Shown: positions 53,778 to 63,897 of the stretch, piece by piece
Layout: the number at the start of each line of letters is the position of its first letter
Position numbering within the stretch: position 1 is the stretch's first letter
Assembly: GCA_964035775.1 (NCBI GenBank)
Contig: OZ038318.1
Coordinates: 12,594,801 to 12,658,800, forward strand
Length of the DNA stretch: 64,000 nucleotides
Reading direction: 5' to 3'
From: Osedax frankpressi
Lineage: Eukaryota; Annelida; Polychaeta; Sabellida; Siboglinidae
The notes under the pieces: model-generated
Told to the model about the DNA's origin: nothing
What the model saw: only the letters and a program-made list of their open reading frames with translations
Database searches by the model: none
Program-made: the position numbers and the translations under genes

Positions 53778-54231
53778 TGCTCGACTTATCGTTTGCATAG
53801 GAATATCGTTCTAGTTTTTCTATAAATTGGATTTACAAATGTCTATATGTCAATATTCACAAAATTGCTGTTATCATTCAAACGCATTCAATAAGAGGTG
53901 ATATTACTTATATGGAATGTGTATGAACAATAGATTGATCTTAATATGATTTAAAGTTAAACTTCGTGGTATTACATTTTCCTACCTAATATTGTAATTG
54001 GCAGATTTTATTTGTATGTATTTTAGAAAAATGTACAAAAAATGTACAAAAGCTTCGCCAACTTTTCGTAATTCTTTATCTTCTCTTCCAGGTTTTATCA
54101 TATTAGATTTCTTATGTCCTTTGTTGTCCAACGTATAGTTATCTGCCGTATAGATTGAATTGACAATTGAACTTACAATAATGTATAGAAGTTATTAATT
54201 CACAAAAAGTGTCGTGTTATATTTATAATTG
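53215..54231. other. AT-rich intergenic stretch
   Basis: This unique DNA holds a TA microsatellite (53,742-53,774) and otherwise nothing I can name. A minus-strand ATG at 53,303-53,305 opens about 30 non-repetitive codons that run straight into the 12-bp minisatellite. No splice-supported exon or RNA gene was seen. Confidence 0.6.
53742..53774. repeat. (TA)n microsatellite
   Basis: About sixteen uninterrupted TA dinucleotides lie in AT-rich DNA. Confidence 0.95.
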
Positions 54232-56190
54232 AAATAAAGAATTAAGAGAAGAATTAAGATAAAGAATTAAGATATAGATAAATAATCAATATATATATAA
54301 TTAAGATAACTAATTAAGATTAAGAATTAAGATATATAATTAAGATTAAGATTGAGATAATTAATCAATATATATATAATTCAGATACAGAATTAAGATA
54401 AAGAATTAAGATAAATAATTAAAATAAAGAATTAAGATAAAGAATTAAAACAAAGAATTAAGATAAATAATTAAGATAAATAATTAAGATAAAGAATTAA
54501 GATAAATAATTAATATATATAATTAAGATAAATAATTAAGATAAATAATTAAGATAAATAATTAAGATAAAGAATTAAGATAAAGAATTGAGATAAAGAA
54601 TTAAGATAAATAATTAAGATAAAGAATTAAGATAAAGAATTGAGATAAAGAATTAAGATAAAGAATCAAGATACATAATTAAGATTAATAATCAAGATAA
54701 AGAATTAAGATAAATAATTAAGATAAAAAATAATTAATATAAATAATAAATATATATATAATTAAGATTAAGAATTAATATTAATTATAAATATATATAA
54801 TTAATATATAATTAAGAAAAAGAATTAAGATATATAATTAATATAAGAATTAAAATAAATAATTAAGATAAAGAATTGAGATAAAGAATTAAGATAAAGA
54901 ATTAAGATAAAGAATTGAGATAAAGAATTAAGATAAAGAATTAAGATAAATAATTAAGATAAAGAATTAAGATAAATAAACAATATATATAATTAAGATA
55001 AAGAATTAAGATAAATAATCAATAAATATAATTCGGATAAAGAATTAAGATAAAGAATTAAGATAAAGAATTAAGATAAATAATTAAGATAAAAAATAAT
55101 TAATATAAATAATAAATATATATATAATTAAGATTAAGAATTAATATTAATTATAAATATATATAATTAATATATAATTAAGAAAAAGAATTAAGATATA
55201 TAATTAATATAAGAATTAAAATAAATAATTAAGATAAAGAATTGAGATAAAGAATTAAGATAAAGAATTAAGATAAAGAATTGAGATAAAGAATTAAGAT
55301 AAAGAATTAAGATAAATAATTAAGATAAAGAATTAAGATAAATAAACAATATATATAATTAAGATAAAGAATTAAGATAAATAATCAATAAATATAATTC
55401 GGATAAAGAATTAAGATAAAGAATTAAGATAAAATATTTAGATAAATAATTAAGATAAAGAATGAAAATAAAGAATTAAGATAAATAATTTAGATAAAGA
55501 ATTCATATAAAGAATTAAGATAAAGTATTAATGTAAAGAATTAAGAAAAGAATGAAGATAAATAATTAAGATAAATAATAAGATAAAGAATTAAGATAAA
55601 TAATCAATATATATAATTAAGATTAAGAATTAATATAAAGAATTAAGATAAATAATCAATATATATAATTTAGACGAATAACGAATTAAGATAAAGAATT
55701 AAGATATAATTAATATAAGAATTAAAATATAAATTAATAATTAATATAAGAATTAAAATAAATATTTAAGATAAATAATCAATATATATAATTCAGATAA
55801 ATAATTCAGATAAAGAATTAAGATAAATAATTAAGATTAACAATTAAGATAAATAATCAATATTTATAATTAAGATTAAGAATTAATATAAAGAATTAAG
55901 ATAAATAATCAATATATATAATTCAGATAAAGAATTAAGATAACAAATTAAGATAACGAATTAAATATAAAACATTAAGATAAAGAATTAAGATATATAA
56001 TTAAGATAAAGAATTAAGATAAAGAATTAAGATAAAGAATTAAGATAAAGAATTAAGATAAAGAATTAAGATAAAGAATTAAGATAAAGAATTAAGATAA
56101 AGAATTAAGATAAAGAATTAAGATAAAGAATTAAGATAAAGAATTAAGATAAAGAATTAAAATAAATAATTAAAATAAATAATTAATATA
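54232..56190. repeat. 13-bp AT-rich minisatellite (GATAAAGAATTAA)
   Basis: The unit is GATAAAGAATTAA, with frequent forms GATAAATAATTAA and GATATATAATTAA and inserts of ATAATCAATATATAT type. Copies are diverged on the left and nearly perfect from about 55,980 to 56,160. The array ends about 30 bp past the poly(A) signal of the gene on its right. Confidence 0.93.
54694..55433. repeat. 366-bp tandem duplication within the 13-bp minisatellite
   Basis: A run with the marks AGATAAAAAATAATTAAT (54,721 and 55,087) and ATTCGG (55,031 and 55,397) is repeated 366 bp to the right. I compared the lines by eye and saw no difference across about 374 bp, so the duplication appears recent. Confidence 0.88.
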
Positions 56191-56216
56191 ATAAGTTCTA
56201 ATTATACATTATACCA

Positions 56217-56222
56217 TTTATT
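56217..56222 (-). promoter_or_regulatory. Poly(A) signal AATAAA
   Basis: A canonical AATAAA lies about 40 nt past the TAA stop of the three-exon gene on the minus strand, just before the 13-bp minisatellite. In DNA this AT-rich the hexamer can occur by chance, but its position fits a short 3' UTR. Confidence 0.5.
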
Positions 56223-56261
56223 ATACCATTAATTATGATATAATTATGATATAATTATTGA

Positions 56262-58968
56262 TTACAGACCATCATCTCCATGGTCCTGTAGATCTGTATT
56301 AACGTCATCTATTGACATAGTGCCATCTGAATTAGTATCTTCTAATCTCTCGTCAGATAACTTCTCCACCGTCTCTCCGGCATCAAATCTTCTTTGCTTC
56401 TCCAACAGTTTAGCAATTGTATCTGCGACCGATCGGAAATGAAGTTTTACATCCGGGGGAGCTTTATCAGTATCGGTCGTAATATCATCTGCGGAAACAT
56501 CGAGTTAGATTAGTTCGATTAAAAAATATAAATAAAATTACTGAGTGTAAATATAAAAATTAAGTTACGCCATAAGGTAAACATGTTGCGTGATAATGGT
56601 ACAACATAAATGATGTCATAATATAACATAATAACATAGGTTATGTCATATGGTAATAGCACAACATAAGTTATGTCATAAGTTAATATAATAACATAGG
56701 CTACGTTATGAGGTAATAGAACATCATAGGTTATGTCATGAGGAAATATAACAACATAGGTTATGTAATAAGGTAATATAATAACATAGGTTATGTAATA
56801 AGGTAATTGAACAACATAGGTTATGTAATAAGTTAATAGAACAACATAAGTTATGTCATAAGGAAATATAACAACATAGGTTATGTAATAAGGTTATATA
56901 ATAACATAAGTTATGTAATAAGGTAATTGAACAACATAGGTTATGTAATAAGTTAATAGAACAACATAGGTTATGTCATGAGGAAATATAACAACATATG
57001 TTATGTAATAAGGTAATAGAACAACATAGGTTATGTAATAGGTTATAGAATAACATAGGTTATTTTATGAGGTAATAGAACAACACAGGTTATGCCATGA
57101 GGAAATATAACAACATAGGTTATGTAATAAGGTAATAGAACAACATAGGTTATGTAATAGGTTATAGAATAACATAGGTTATTTTATGAGGTAATAGAAC
57201 AACACAGGTTATGCCATGAGGTAATATAATAACATAGGTTATGTAATAAGGTAATTGAACAACATAGGTTATGTAATAAGGTAATAGAACAACATAGGTC
57301 ATGTCTTGAGGTAATATAACAACATATATTATGTCATGAAGTAATAGAACAACATAGGTTATGTCATGAGGTAATAGAACAACATAGGTTATGTCATAAG
57401 GTAAATATACAGAATACGTTGTCTCAAGATTAAATTAAGTGAAATTTACCATTAAGGACTTCTTGTTTACGAATTGTTGATTTGATTCTATTCCACATTT
57501 GTTTACCCGTGCTAATGGAATTGGTGGTGTCTAGGATTGGAGAAGGTAACGTCGCCACAGAGGAAACGTCTTGTAATAGTTGACCAGACATTGGACCATC
57601 AACATCGACACCAAATCTCTCAAAAACGCCTCCCATTTGAGTAACATTATTTTCGCTGGTATCTAGTTTAGTTATATCTCCTGCATCACTTCTAGTTATT
57701 TCCTTGGGCGGATTGGAATGGCTATCGATAACTGTACTCCGGTTCTTAGAAAAAGTATTCGGAGCGGTGTCGGTTTCGCCAAACTTCAGCGGGTGGATTG
57801 GAGGACGAGGAAGCCTAGGTTTTAGAATTCCTTGGCGCGGGGTCAGTGCAGATTTCAGTCGAGGAGGTGTAGGTGCGAATGGTAGATGCGTAGGTGCAAC
57901 GGGACGACGTATAGGTCCGTAAGGTTCGTGGGTTAGCGAGTATGGGTCGTGGGTAGGGATGTAAGGGTGTCGTGTTGATAGAGTAGTGCCCGTTGCCCTT
58001 GAGATCGTATCAAGGTTAACTTGACGTATACGCGAATTCAATTGTTCTATGTCGGCAATCAAACGACTCGCCGGTGTTTGATGGACGTCTAACGGATGGG
58101 TTCGCGATATCTGTGATGGGGGCTGCGGTCCCGGATGCATACCAACTGGTACTACGGGGCTCGTGGCGGAATATCCGAATACCTCGCGACGTTGAGAGGC
58201 TAGAGAATGCCTCGCGATTCCACCATTCCATTTGACACCCGCACCATTAACCGCACCATTAACCGCACCATTAACCGCACCATTAACCGCACCATTAACC
58301 GCACCATTAACCGCACCGGTAACCGCAGACGGTATTCTCGGAGGCATTGCATAAGGGGGGGCGACACGGGGGTAAGCAGTATTAGGGGACGCGACTTGAG
58401 GTAATGTGGAGTAAATACCAAATGGATGTATGTTGGCTGCATGATATGCTTGTCCAGGGACAGATTCGTGCCGAGATTGTAAATATGTTGGATCTAGGTA
58501 ATACGGGGTGGGGCTTAGATGACTCGGGGCCTGAATGGGTGGCGAGATCGAATACGATTGCGGGGTGTTGATTAAATGGTGACGAGGAGCAGATGTGGGC
58601 GGGGTTACGAATGCTGGGTTCGAGAAATGTTGTAGAGATTCATTTCTTACGGATGTATGGATCGCACGATTAAGTGAAACGTCGTCGTTTTCAGATATCT
58701 TATTCTGTTAATCAAAAGAAATTAATTAGTTATATATTTAAAGATTACATATTTATCATACAAACATAAATGCATTAATAAATGTAATAATTGAGTCAAT
58801 AAGCAACGGTGTAATACAGACCTGGTGATTAAAATTCCTTTGAGCCGACTGGGCACTTTTAACAAGTTTCCGAAATATGTCATCCATAAGCACTTTACCT
58901 GTGATTCTATCATTGTTGTCATTTTCTCTATTCTGATTGGTCGATGAAATGTAGTCGTTATTGTTCAT
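56262..58968 (-). CDS. Three-exon gene for an unrecognised proline-rich protein (542 aa)
   Basis: Exon 1 is 58,822-58,968 (49 codons), exon 2 is 57,450-58,704 (418 codons plus one base) and exon 3 is 56,262-56,488, ending in TAA. The frame stays open across both joins. Intron 1 (phase 0) ends in a TTTTGATTAACAG acceptor and intron 2 (phase 1) in TTTCCGCAG. The start ATG has an in-frame TGA 21 nt upstream. The N-terminus is Asn/Asp-rich, then residues 25-45 may form a helix (VLMDDIFRKLVKSAQ). Residues 50-350 are rich in Pro, Ser, Thr and His and look disordered; they hold six GAVN repeats (179-202), five degenerate heptads (296-330) and a basic Pro-rich stretch (332-350). The C-terminus is acidic, with a possible helix at 484-510 (VADTIAKLLEKQRR). 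I see no signal peptide, membrane span or catalytic motif and do not recognise the family. If intron 2 were retained, the protein would end after six extra codons, at 57,430. Confidence 0.85.
56489..57449 (-). other. Intron 2 of the proline-rich gene
   Basis: This 961-bp intron has the donor AATG|GTAAAT and an acceptor ending TTTCCGCAG. It joins exons 2 and 3 in phase 1, giving an Asp codon across the junction. Most of it is a 30-bp minisatellite, so its length is likely to vary between individuals. Confidence 0.85.
56564..57404. repeat. 30-bp minisatellite inside intron 2
   Basis: About 28 imperfect 30-bp units carry the key words TTATGTAATAAGG, TAATAGAACAACATAGG and the variant TTATGTCATGAGG. 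A 119-bp block marked by TTATTTTATGAGG and AACACAGGTTATGCCATG is repeated (marks at 57,062 and 57,181). It contains one 29-bp unit. Confidence 0.92.
57862..57966 (-). repeat. Five degenerate heptads in the protein (21-bp coding repeat)
   Basis: On the minus strand residues 296-330 read as five 7-residue units: PYIPTHD, PYSLTHE, PYGPIRR, PVAPTHL, PFAPTPP. The pattern is Pro-aromatic-x-Pro-Thr-x-x. Codons differ between units, so this is an old repeat kept at protein level, unlike the GAVN repeats. Confidence 0.75.
58246..58317 (-). repeat. Six GAVN repeats (12-bp coding minisatellite)
   Basis: On the minus strand six units of GGTGCGGTTAAT encode Gly-Ala-Val-Asn in exon 2 (residues 179-202). 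All copies use the same codons, and related Gly-Ala codons flank them on both sides. Identical codons point to recent slippage, and copy number is likely to be polymorphic. Confidence 0.95.
58705..58821 (-). other. Intron 1 of the proline-rich gene
   Basis: This 117-bp phase-0 intron has the donor CACCAG|GTCTGT and the acceptor TTTTGATTAACAG. It is AT-rich, with an in-frame stop if read through. Removing it joins 49 codons of exon 1 to exon 2 in frame. Confidence 0.85.
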
Positions 58969-59047
58969 TGGAATGAGTATCAGTTGTCAGTAAAAGAATG
59001 TTAAAGGAATCGCATATCAAGTGCATAGATAATAATATCTAGATCCA

Positions 59048-59056
59048 CTTTATATA
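59048..59056 (-). promoter_or_regulatory. Possible TATA box of the proline-rich gene
   Basis: TATATAAAG on the minus strand lies about 80 nt upstream of the start ATG, inside a locally less AT-rich stretch (AGTATATAAAGTGGATC). A start site 25-30 nt downstream would leave a 5' UTR of about 50 nt. The region is AT-rich enough for a chance match. Confidence 0.4.
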
Positions 59057-59708
59057 CTAGTGATACAAGCAAGTTAGTCAAATTCGTTTATAAGATAATA
59101 GTCTATAAGATGATGTAGTTGTATTTATCTAAATAATAAACCATATTAGGTTTGCTATTTTTTAAATATAAATATATTATTACAAATGTTAATGATGTTG
59201 ATAATTTTTCATTTTATTAAATATTTAAAATTAATCAAAATAAAACAAATAATAGAAATACTAATTATTTTTAAATTTTAATATGAATTTATTTATAATA
59301 TTTTATTTTTTATTACGATCTATTATTACTATCTAATAAGTTATTGTAACATGTACATTGTACATTGTACAAACAATCTTTATTTTTTATTGATTTCAAA
59401 ATTTTAATAAGATTATATAAATACATATGAAATACATCTATTATTCTTGCTTTAGTTCTGATATTAATTTAGTATTATTAATAACAACTAATTTTAAAAC
59501 GAGTTATTTAATAACCATTTAAAAACCATTTAATAACCATTTAATAACCATTAAATAACAATTTAATAACAATTTAATAACAATTAAATTAGAGAATAAG
59601 TATTGGCGATTTATAGTTCGGAAATTTGTAAATAATTTCATTGATGAATTGAAATTCCCGCATTTTTTACAGTCACCTGGTTTATTTATTTTAATCAGTA
59701 TTATCTTT
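59057..59708. other. AT-rich spacer upstream of the gene
   Basis: There is no gene here. It contains three overlapping TGTACA palindromes (59,351-59,371), a short diverged 11-12-bp tandem repeat of AATAACCATTT type (59,505-59,587), and one copy of a dispersed element of about 80 bp at its right end, listed separately. Confidence 0.6.
59596..59677 (+). repeat. Dispersed 80-90-bp element, copy A
   Basis: Shared words in order are ATAAGT, GGCGAT, TTTGTAAAT, CATTGATGAA, AATTCCCGCATTTTTTACAG, TCACC. It aligns with copies B and C on the same strand and ends about 30 bp before the 13-bp minisatellite at 59,709. The function is unknown. Confidence 0.55.
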
Positions 59709-62422
59709 TCTAATTACTTATTATAATTACCTATTATAATTACCTATTCTAATTACTTATTCTAATTACTTATTATAATTACTTATTATAATTACTTATT
59801 CTAATTTATTATTCTAATTACTTATTCTAATTACTTATTCTAATTATTTATTCTAATTACTTATTCTAATTACTTATTCTAATTACTTATTCTAATTACT
59901 TATTCTAATTACTTATTCTAATTACTTATTCTAATTACTTATTCTAATTACTTATTCTAATTACTTATTCTAATTACTTATTCTAATTACTTATTCTAAT
60001 TACTTATTCTAATTACTTATTCTAATTACTTATTCTAATTACTTATTCTAATTACTTATTCTAATTACTTATTCTAATTACTTATTCTAATTACTTATTC
60101 TAATTACTTATTCTAATTACTTATTCTAATTACTTATTCTAATTACTTATTCTAATTACTTATTCTAATTACTTATTCTAATTACTTATTCTAATTACTT
60201 ATTCTAATTACTTATTCTAATTACTTATTCTAATTACTTATTCTAATTACTTATTCTAATTACTTATTCTAATTACTTATTCTAATTACTTATTCTAATT
60301 ACTTATTCTAATTACTTATTCTAATTACTTATTCTAATTACTTATTCTAATTACTTATTCTAATTACTTATTCTAATTACTTATTCTAATTACTTATTCT
60401 AATTACTTATTCTAATTACTTATTCTAACTACTTATTCTAATTACTTATTCTAATTACTTATTCTAATTACTTATTCTAATTACTTATTCTAATTACTTA
60501 TTCTAATTACTTATTCTAATTACTTATTCTAATTACTTATTATAATTACTTATTCTAATTACTTATTCTAATTACTTATTATAATTACTTATTCTAATTA
60601 CTTATTCTAATTACTTATTCTAATTACCTATTTTAATTACCTATTCTAACTACTTATTCTAATTACTTATTATAATTACTTATTCTAATTTTCTTATTCT
60701 AATTACTTATTCTAATTACTTATTATAATTACTTATTCTAATTACTTATTCTAATTTCTTATTCTAATTACTTATTCTAATTACTTATTATAATTACTTA
60801 TTCTAATTACTTATTATAATTACTTATTCTAATTACTTATTCTAATTACTTATTATAATTACTTATTCTAATTACTTATTCTAATTACTTATTATAATTA
60901 CTTATTCTAATTACTTATTCTAATTACTTATTCTAATTACCTATTTTAATTACCTATTCTAATTACTTATTCTAATTACTTATTATAATTACTTATTCTA
61001 ATTTCTTATTCTAATTACTTATTCTAATTACTTATTATAATTACTTATTCTAATTACTTATTCTAATTTCTTATTCTAATTACTTATTCTAATTACTTAT
61101 TATAATTACTTATTCTAATTACTTATTCTAATTACTTATTCTAATTACTTATTCTAATTACTTATTCTAATTACTTATTCTAATTACTTATTCTAATTAC
61201 TTATTATAATTACTTATTCTAATTTCTTATTCTAATTACTTATTCTAATTACTTATTCTAATTACCTATTCTAATTACTTATTCAAATTACTTATTATAA
61301 TTACTTATTCTAATTTCTTATTCTAATTACTTATTCTAATTACTTATTATAATTACTTATTCTAATTACTTATTCTAATTTCTTATTCTAATTACTTATT
61401 CTAATTACTTATTATAATTACTTATTCTAATTACTTATTCTAATTACTTATTCTAATTACTTATTCTAATTACTTATTCTAATTACTTATTCTAATTACT
61501 TATTCTAATTACTTATTCTAATTACTTATTCTAATTACTTATTCTAATTACTTATTCTAATTACTTATTCTAATTACTTATTCTAATTACTTATTCTAAT
61601 TACTTATTCTAATTACTTATTCTAATTACCTATTATAATTACTTATTATAATTACTTATTCTAATTTCTTATTCTAATTACTTATTCTAATTACTTATTA
61701 TAATTACTTATTCTAATTACTTATTCTAATTTCTTATTCTAATTACTTATTCTAATTACTTATTATAATTACTTATTCTAATTACTTATTCTAATTACTT
61801 ATTCTAATTATTTATTCTAATTACTTATTCTAATTACTTATTCTAATTACTTATTCTAATTACTTATTCTAATTACTTATTCTAATTACTTATTCTAATT
61901 ACTTATTCTAATTACTTATTCTAATTACTTATTCTAATTACTTATTCTAATTACTTATTCTAATTACTTATTCTAATTACTTATTCTAATTACTTATTCT
62001 AATTACTTATTCTAATTACTTATTCTAATTACTTATTCTAATTACTTATTCTAATTACTTATTCTAATTACTTATTCTAATTACTTATTCTAATTACTTA
62101 TTCTAATTACTTATTCTAATTACTTATTCTAATTACTTATTCTAATTACTTATTCTAATTACTTATTCTAATTACTTATTCTAATTACTTATTCTAATTA
62201 CTTATTCTAATTACTTATTCTAATTACTTATTCTAATTACTTATTCTAATTACTTATTCTAATTACTTATTCTAATTATATATTCTAATTACTTATTCTA
62301 ATTACTTATTCTAATTACTTATTCTAATTACTTATTCTAATTACTTATTCTAATTACTTATTCTAATTACTTATTCTAATTATATATTCTAATTACTTAT
62401 TCTAATTACTTATTCTAATTTC
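59709..62422. repeat. 13-bp AT-rich minisatellite (TTATTCTAATTAC)
   Basis: About 209 copies, from length divided by 13. Two blocks are essentially perfect (about 59,850-60,425 and 61,810-62,275). Between them the variants TTATTATAATTAC, TTATTCTAATTTC and CTATTTTAATTAC recur in fixed order, giving higher-order periods of 65 and 312 bp. The last unit, TTATTCTAATTTC, runs into unique sequence. Confidence 0.97.
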
Positions 62423-63077
62423 TTATCAGAACTATTAATATTTGTATTTTCTTGTATGTTTCCTCTTTGTATAGAAAAATTATATCGTATGATAATTGTA
62501 ATATTATATTTTACTAAAGTTATTTAAAAAATTATTTATTTAATATCCATAAATATATTCACAATATATACTATATAATTACAGATTTATTAATTTATAA
62601 TTTACTATTATGAAATAAAAAAATTGTTAATTTACTTATTAATATTTAATCATTAATACTTTATTTAATTATTTAATTGTTAATACAGATTTATTTATAA
62701 ATGTGATCTTTATAATTAAATTTCTATAAAATCGTTAGGCTTTATTCAAATGCGAGTATATTATAAATGTTCTAGTTATCTTAAATAAAAAATATGTATA
62801 TATATATATATTTATTTAAACTATCATTCATTACTTAAATACCAAACTTCAAATTAAGTATAAGTAATCTGACAGAATTTAAAAGTGACACTAGTTATTT
62901 TATAATCTTTGAAATAAGTCCCATAGTCGGCGATATATTTATGGGATATCTGTAAAATCCATTTGTGAAACATAAACTCCCACATTCTCTTTTCAGTTGT
63001 TAGTTTGCTTTTTTTCTAATTAGATATCACTTCAATTAATTGTATTCACATAAATATTGATCATGCTAACAACTGCA
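62423..63077. other. AT-rich spacer between minisatellites
   Basis: No gene was seen. It holds a short TA run near 62,795-62,810 and copy B of the dispersed element at its right end. Confidence 0.6.
62914..62997 (+). repeat. Dispersed 80-90-bp element, copy B
   Basis: Shared words in order are ATAAGT, TCGGCGATATATTTAT, TGTAAAATC, CATTTGTGAA, AAACTCCCACATT and a pyrimidine tract ending TTTTCAG. It aligns with A across its whole length and with C through ATATATTTAT, TAAAATC and TAAACT. It lies about 80 bp before the 15-bp minisatellite. Confidence 0.55.
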
Positions 63078-63287
63078 AATAGTTATATAATAAATAGTTA
63101 TATAACAAATAGTTATATAACAAATGGTTATATAACAAATAGTTATATAACAAATAGTTATATAACAAATAGTTATATAACAAATAGTTATATAACAAAT
63201 AGTTATATAACAAATAGTTATATAACAAATAGTTATATAACAAATAGTTATATAACAAATAGTTATATAACAAATAGTTATATCGTG
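63078..63287. repeat. 15-bp palindromic minisatellite
   Basis: Fourteen units of AATAGTTATATAACA in direct order, with a few changes in the first, second, fourth and last units. Each unit holds GTTATATAAC, a perfect 10-bp palindrome. Because 15 is a multiple of 3, both strands read open (NSYIT-type plus, LLYNY-type minus); I treat these as by-products. Confidence 0.95.
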
Positions 63288-63897
63288 CAGTTTCCTATAA
63301 TTAAACTTTACAGGTTATAAATTATATTATATAATGATTATAATATAATTTTTAACTAATATTATAAAAATCCGGGATATAAACATATTGTCCAATTTAG
63401 TTAAAAGGGTCGAATATTCTCTAGATGCGTTGGTTATTTCCATAGATCCTTCTAGATCATTCTATTTGTATATCACAACCTATTTAAATTTACAATTATC
63501 AATATACATGAACATATATACTGTATTATAACAACTCAAAATATATATAATCATTAAATAAGTTCGACGATCGTCAATATATTTATCAGACAAATTTAAA
63601 ATCTATAAAGTATATTATGTTGACGAACGTAAACTACCATTTTTGTCACCCAAACAATTAATATATTATCAATATCAATATCTATATCACATTTATATTT
63701 ATATAGATTATTATTCTTCCGTCAAAAACATTCACGGACAAGTTATAACGTATCATATATGATCAAATATATTTATATTATTTATTAATTTAATAATATA
63801 TAAATATATATATGTGATAATATATCTATATATTAATAATATATTAATATAACATTTAGCTAACATTAAAATCTATATTTATTTCATATTGAATATA
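63288..63897. other. AT-rich spacer near the right edge
   Basis: No gene or RNA gene was seen. It contains copy C of the dispersed element and runs of TA-rich DNA around 63,780-63,860. Confidence 0.6.
63558..63650 (+). repeat. Dispersed 80-90-bp element, copy C
   Basis: Shared words are ATAAGT, ATATATTTAT, TTTAAAATCTAT, GAACGTAAACTACCATTTTT, GTCACC. It shares its 5' half best with B and its 3' end (CATTTTT then GTCACC) with A. It lies about 250 bp before the 9-bp array at 63,898. Confidence 0.45.

Noticed and set aside
53215-54231. Transposon or RNA gene in the unique spacers
   Set aside because: I looked for terminal repeats, long unique frames, cloverleaf folds and A/B boxes here and in the other spacers and found nothing convincing.
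58200-58442. Small frames overlapping exon 2 on both strands
   Set aside because: They are shadows of the 12-bp coding repeat and of GC-richer exon DNA. The spliced frame explains the region.
58722-58922. Frames continuing from exon 1 into intron 1
   Set aside because: They run through a good GT donor into AT-rich intron sequence. Splicing to exon 2 gives a far longer frame.
63063-63320. Plus-strand frame with 14 NSYIT repeats, and its minus-strand mirror
   Set aside because: A 15-bp unit without stops opens both strands by arithmetic. There is no promoter, intron or further domain.
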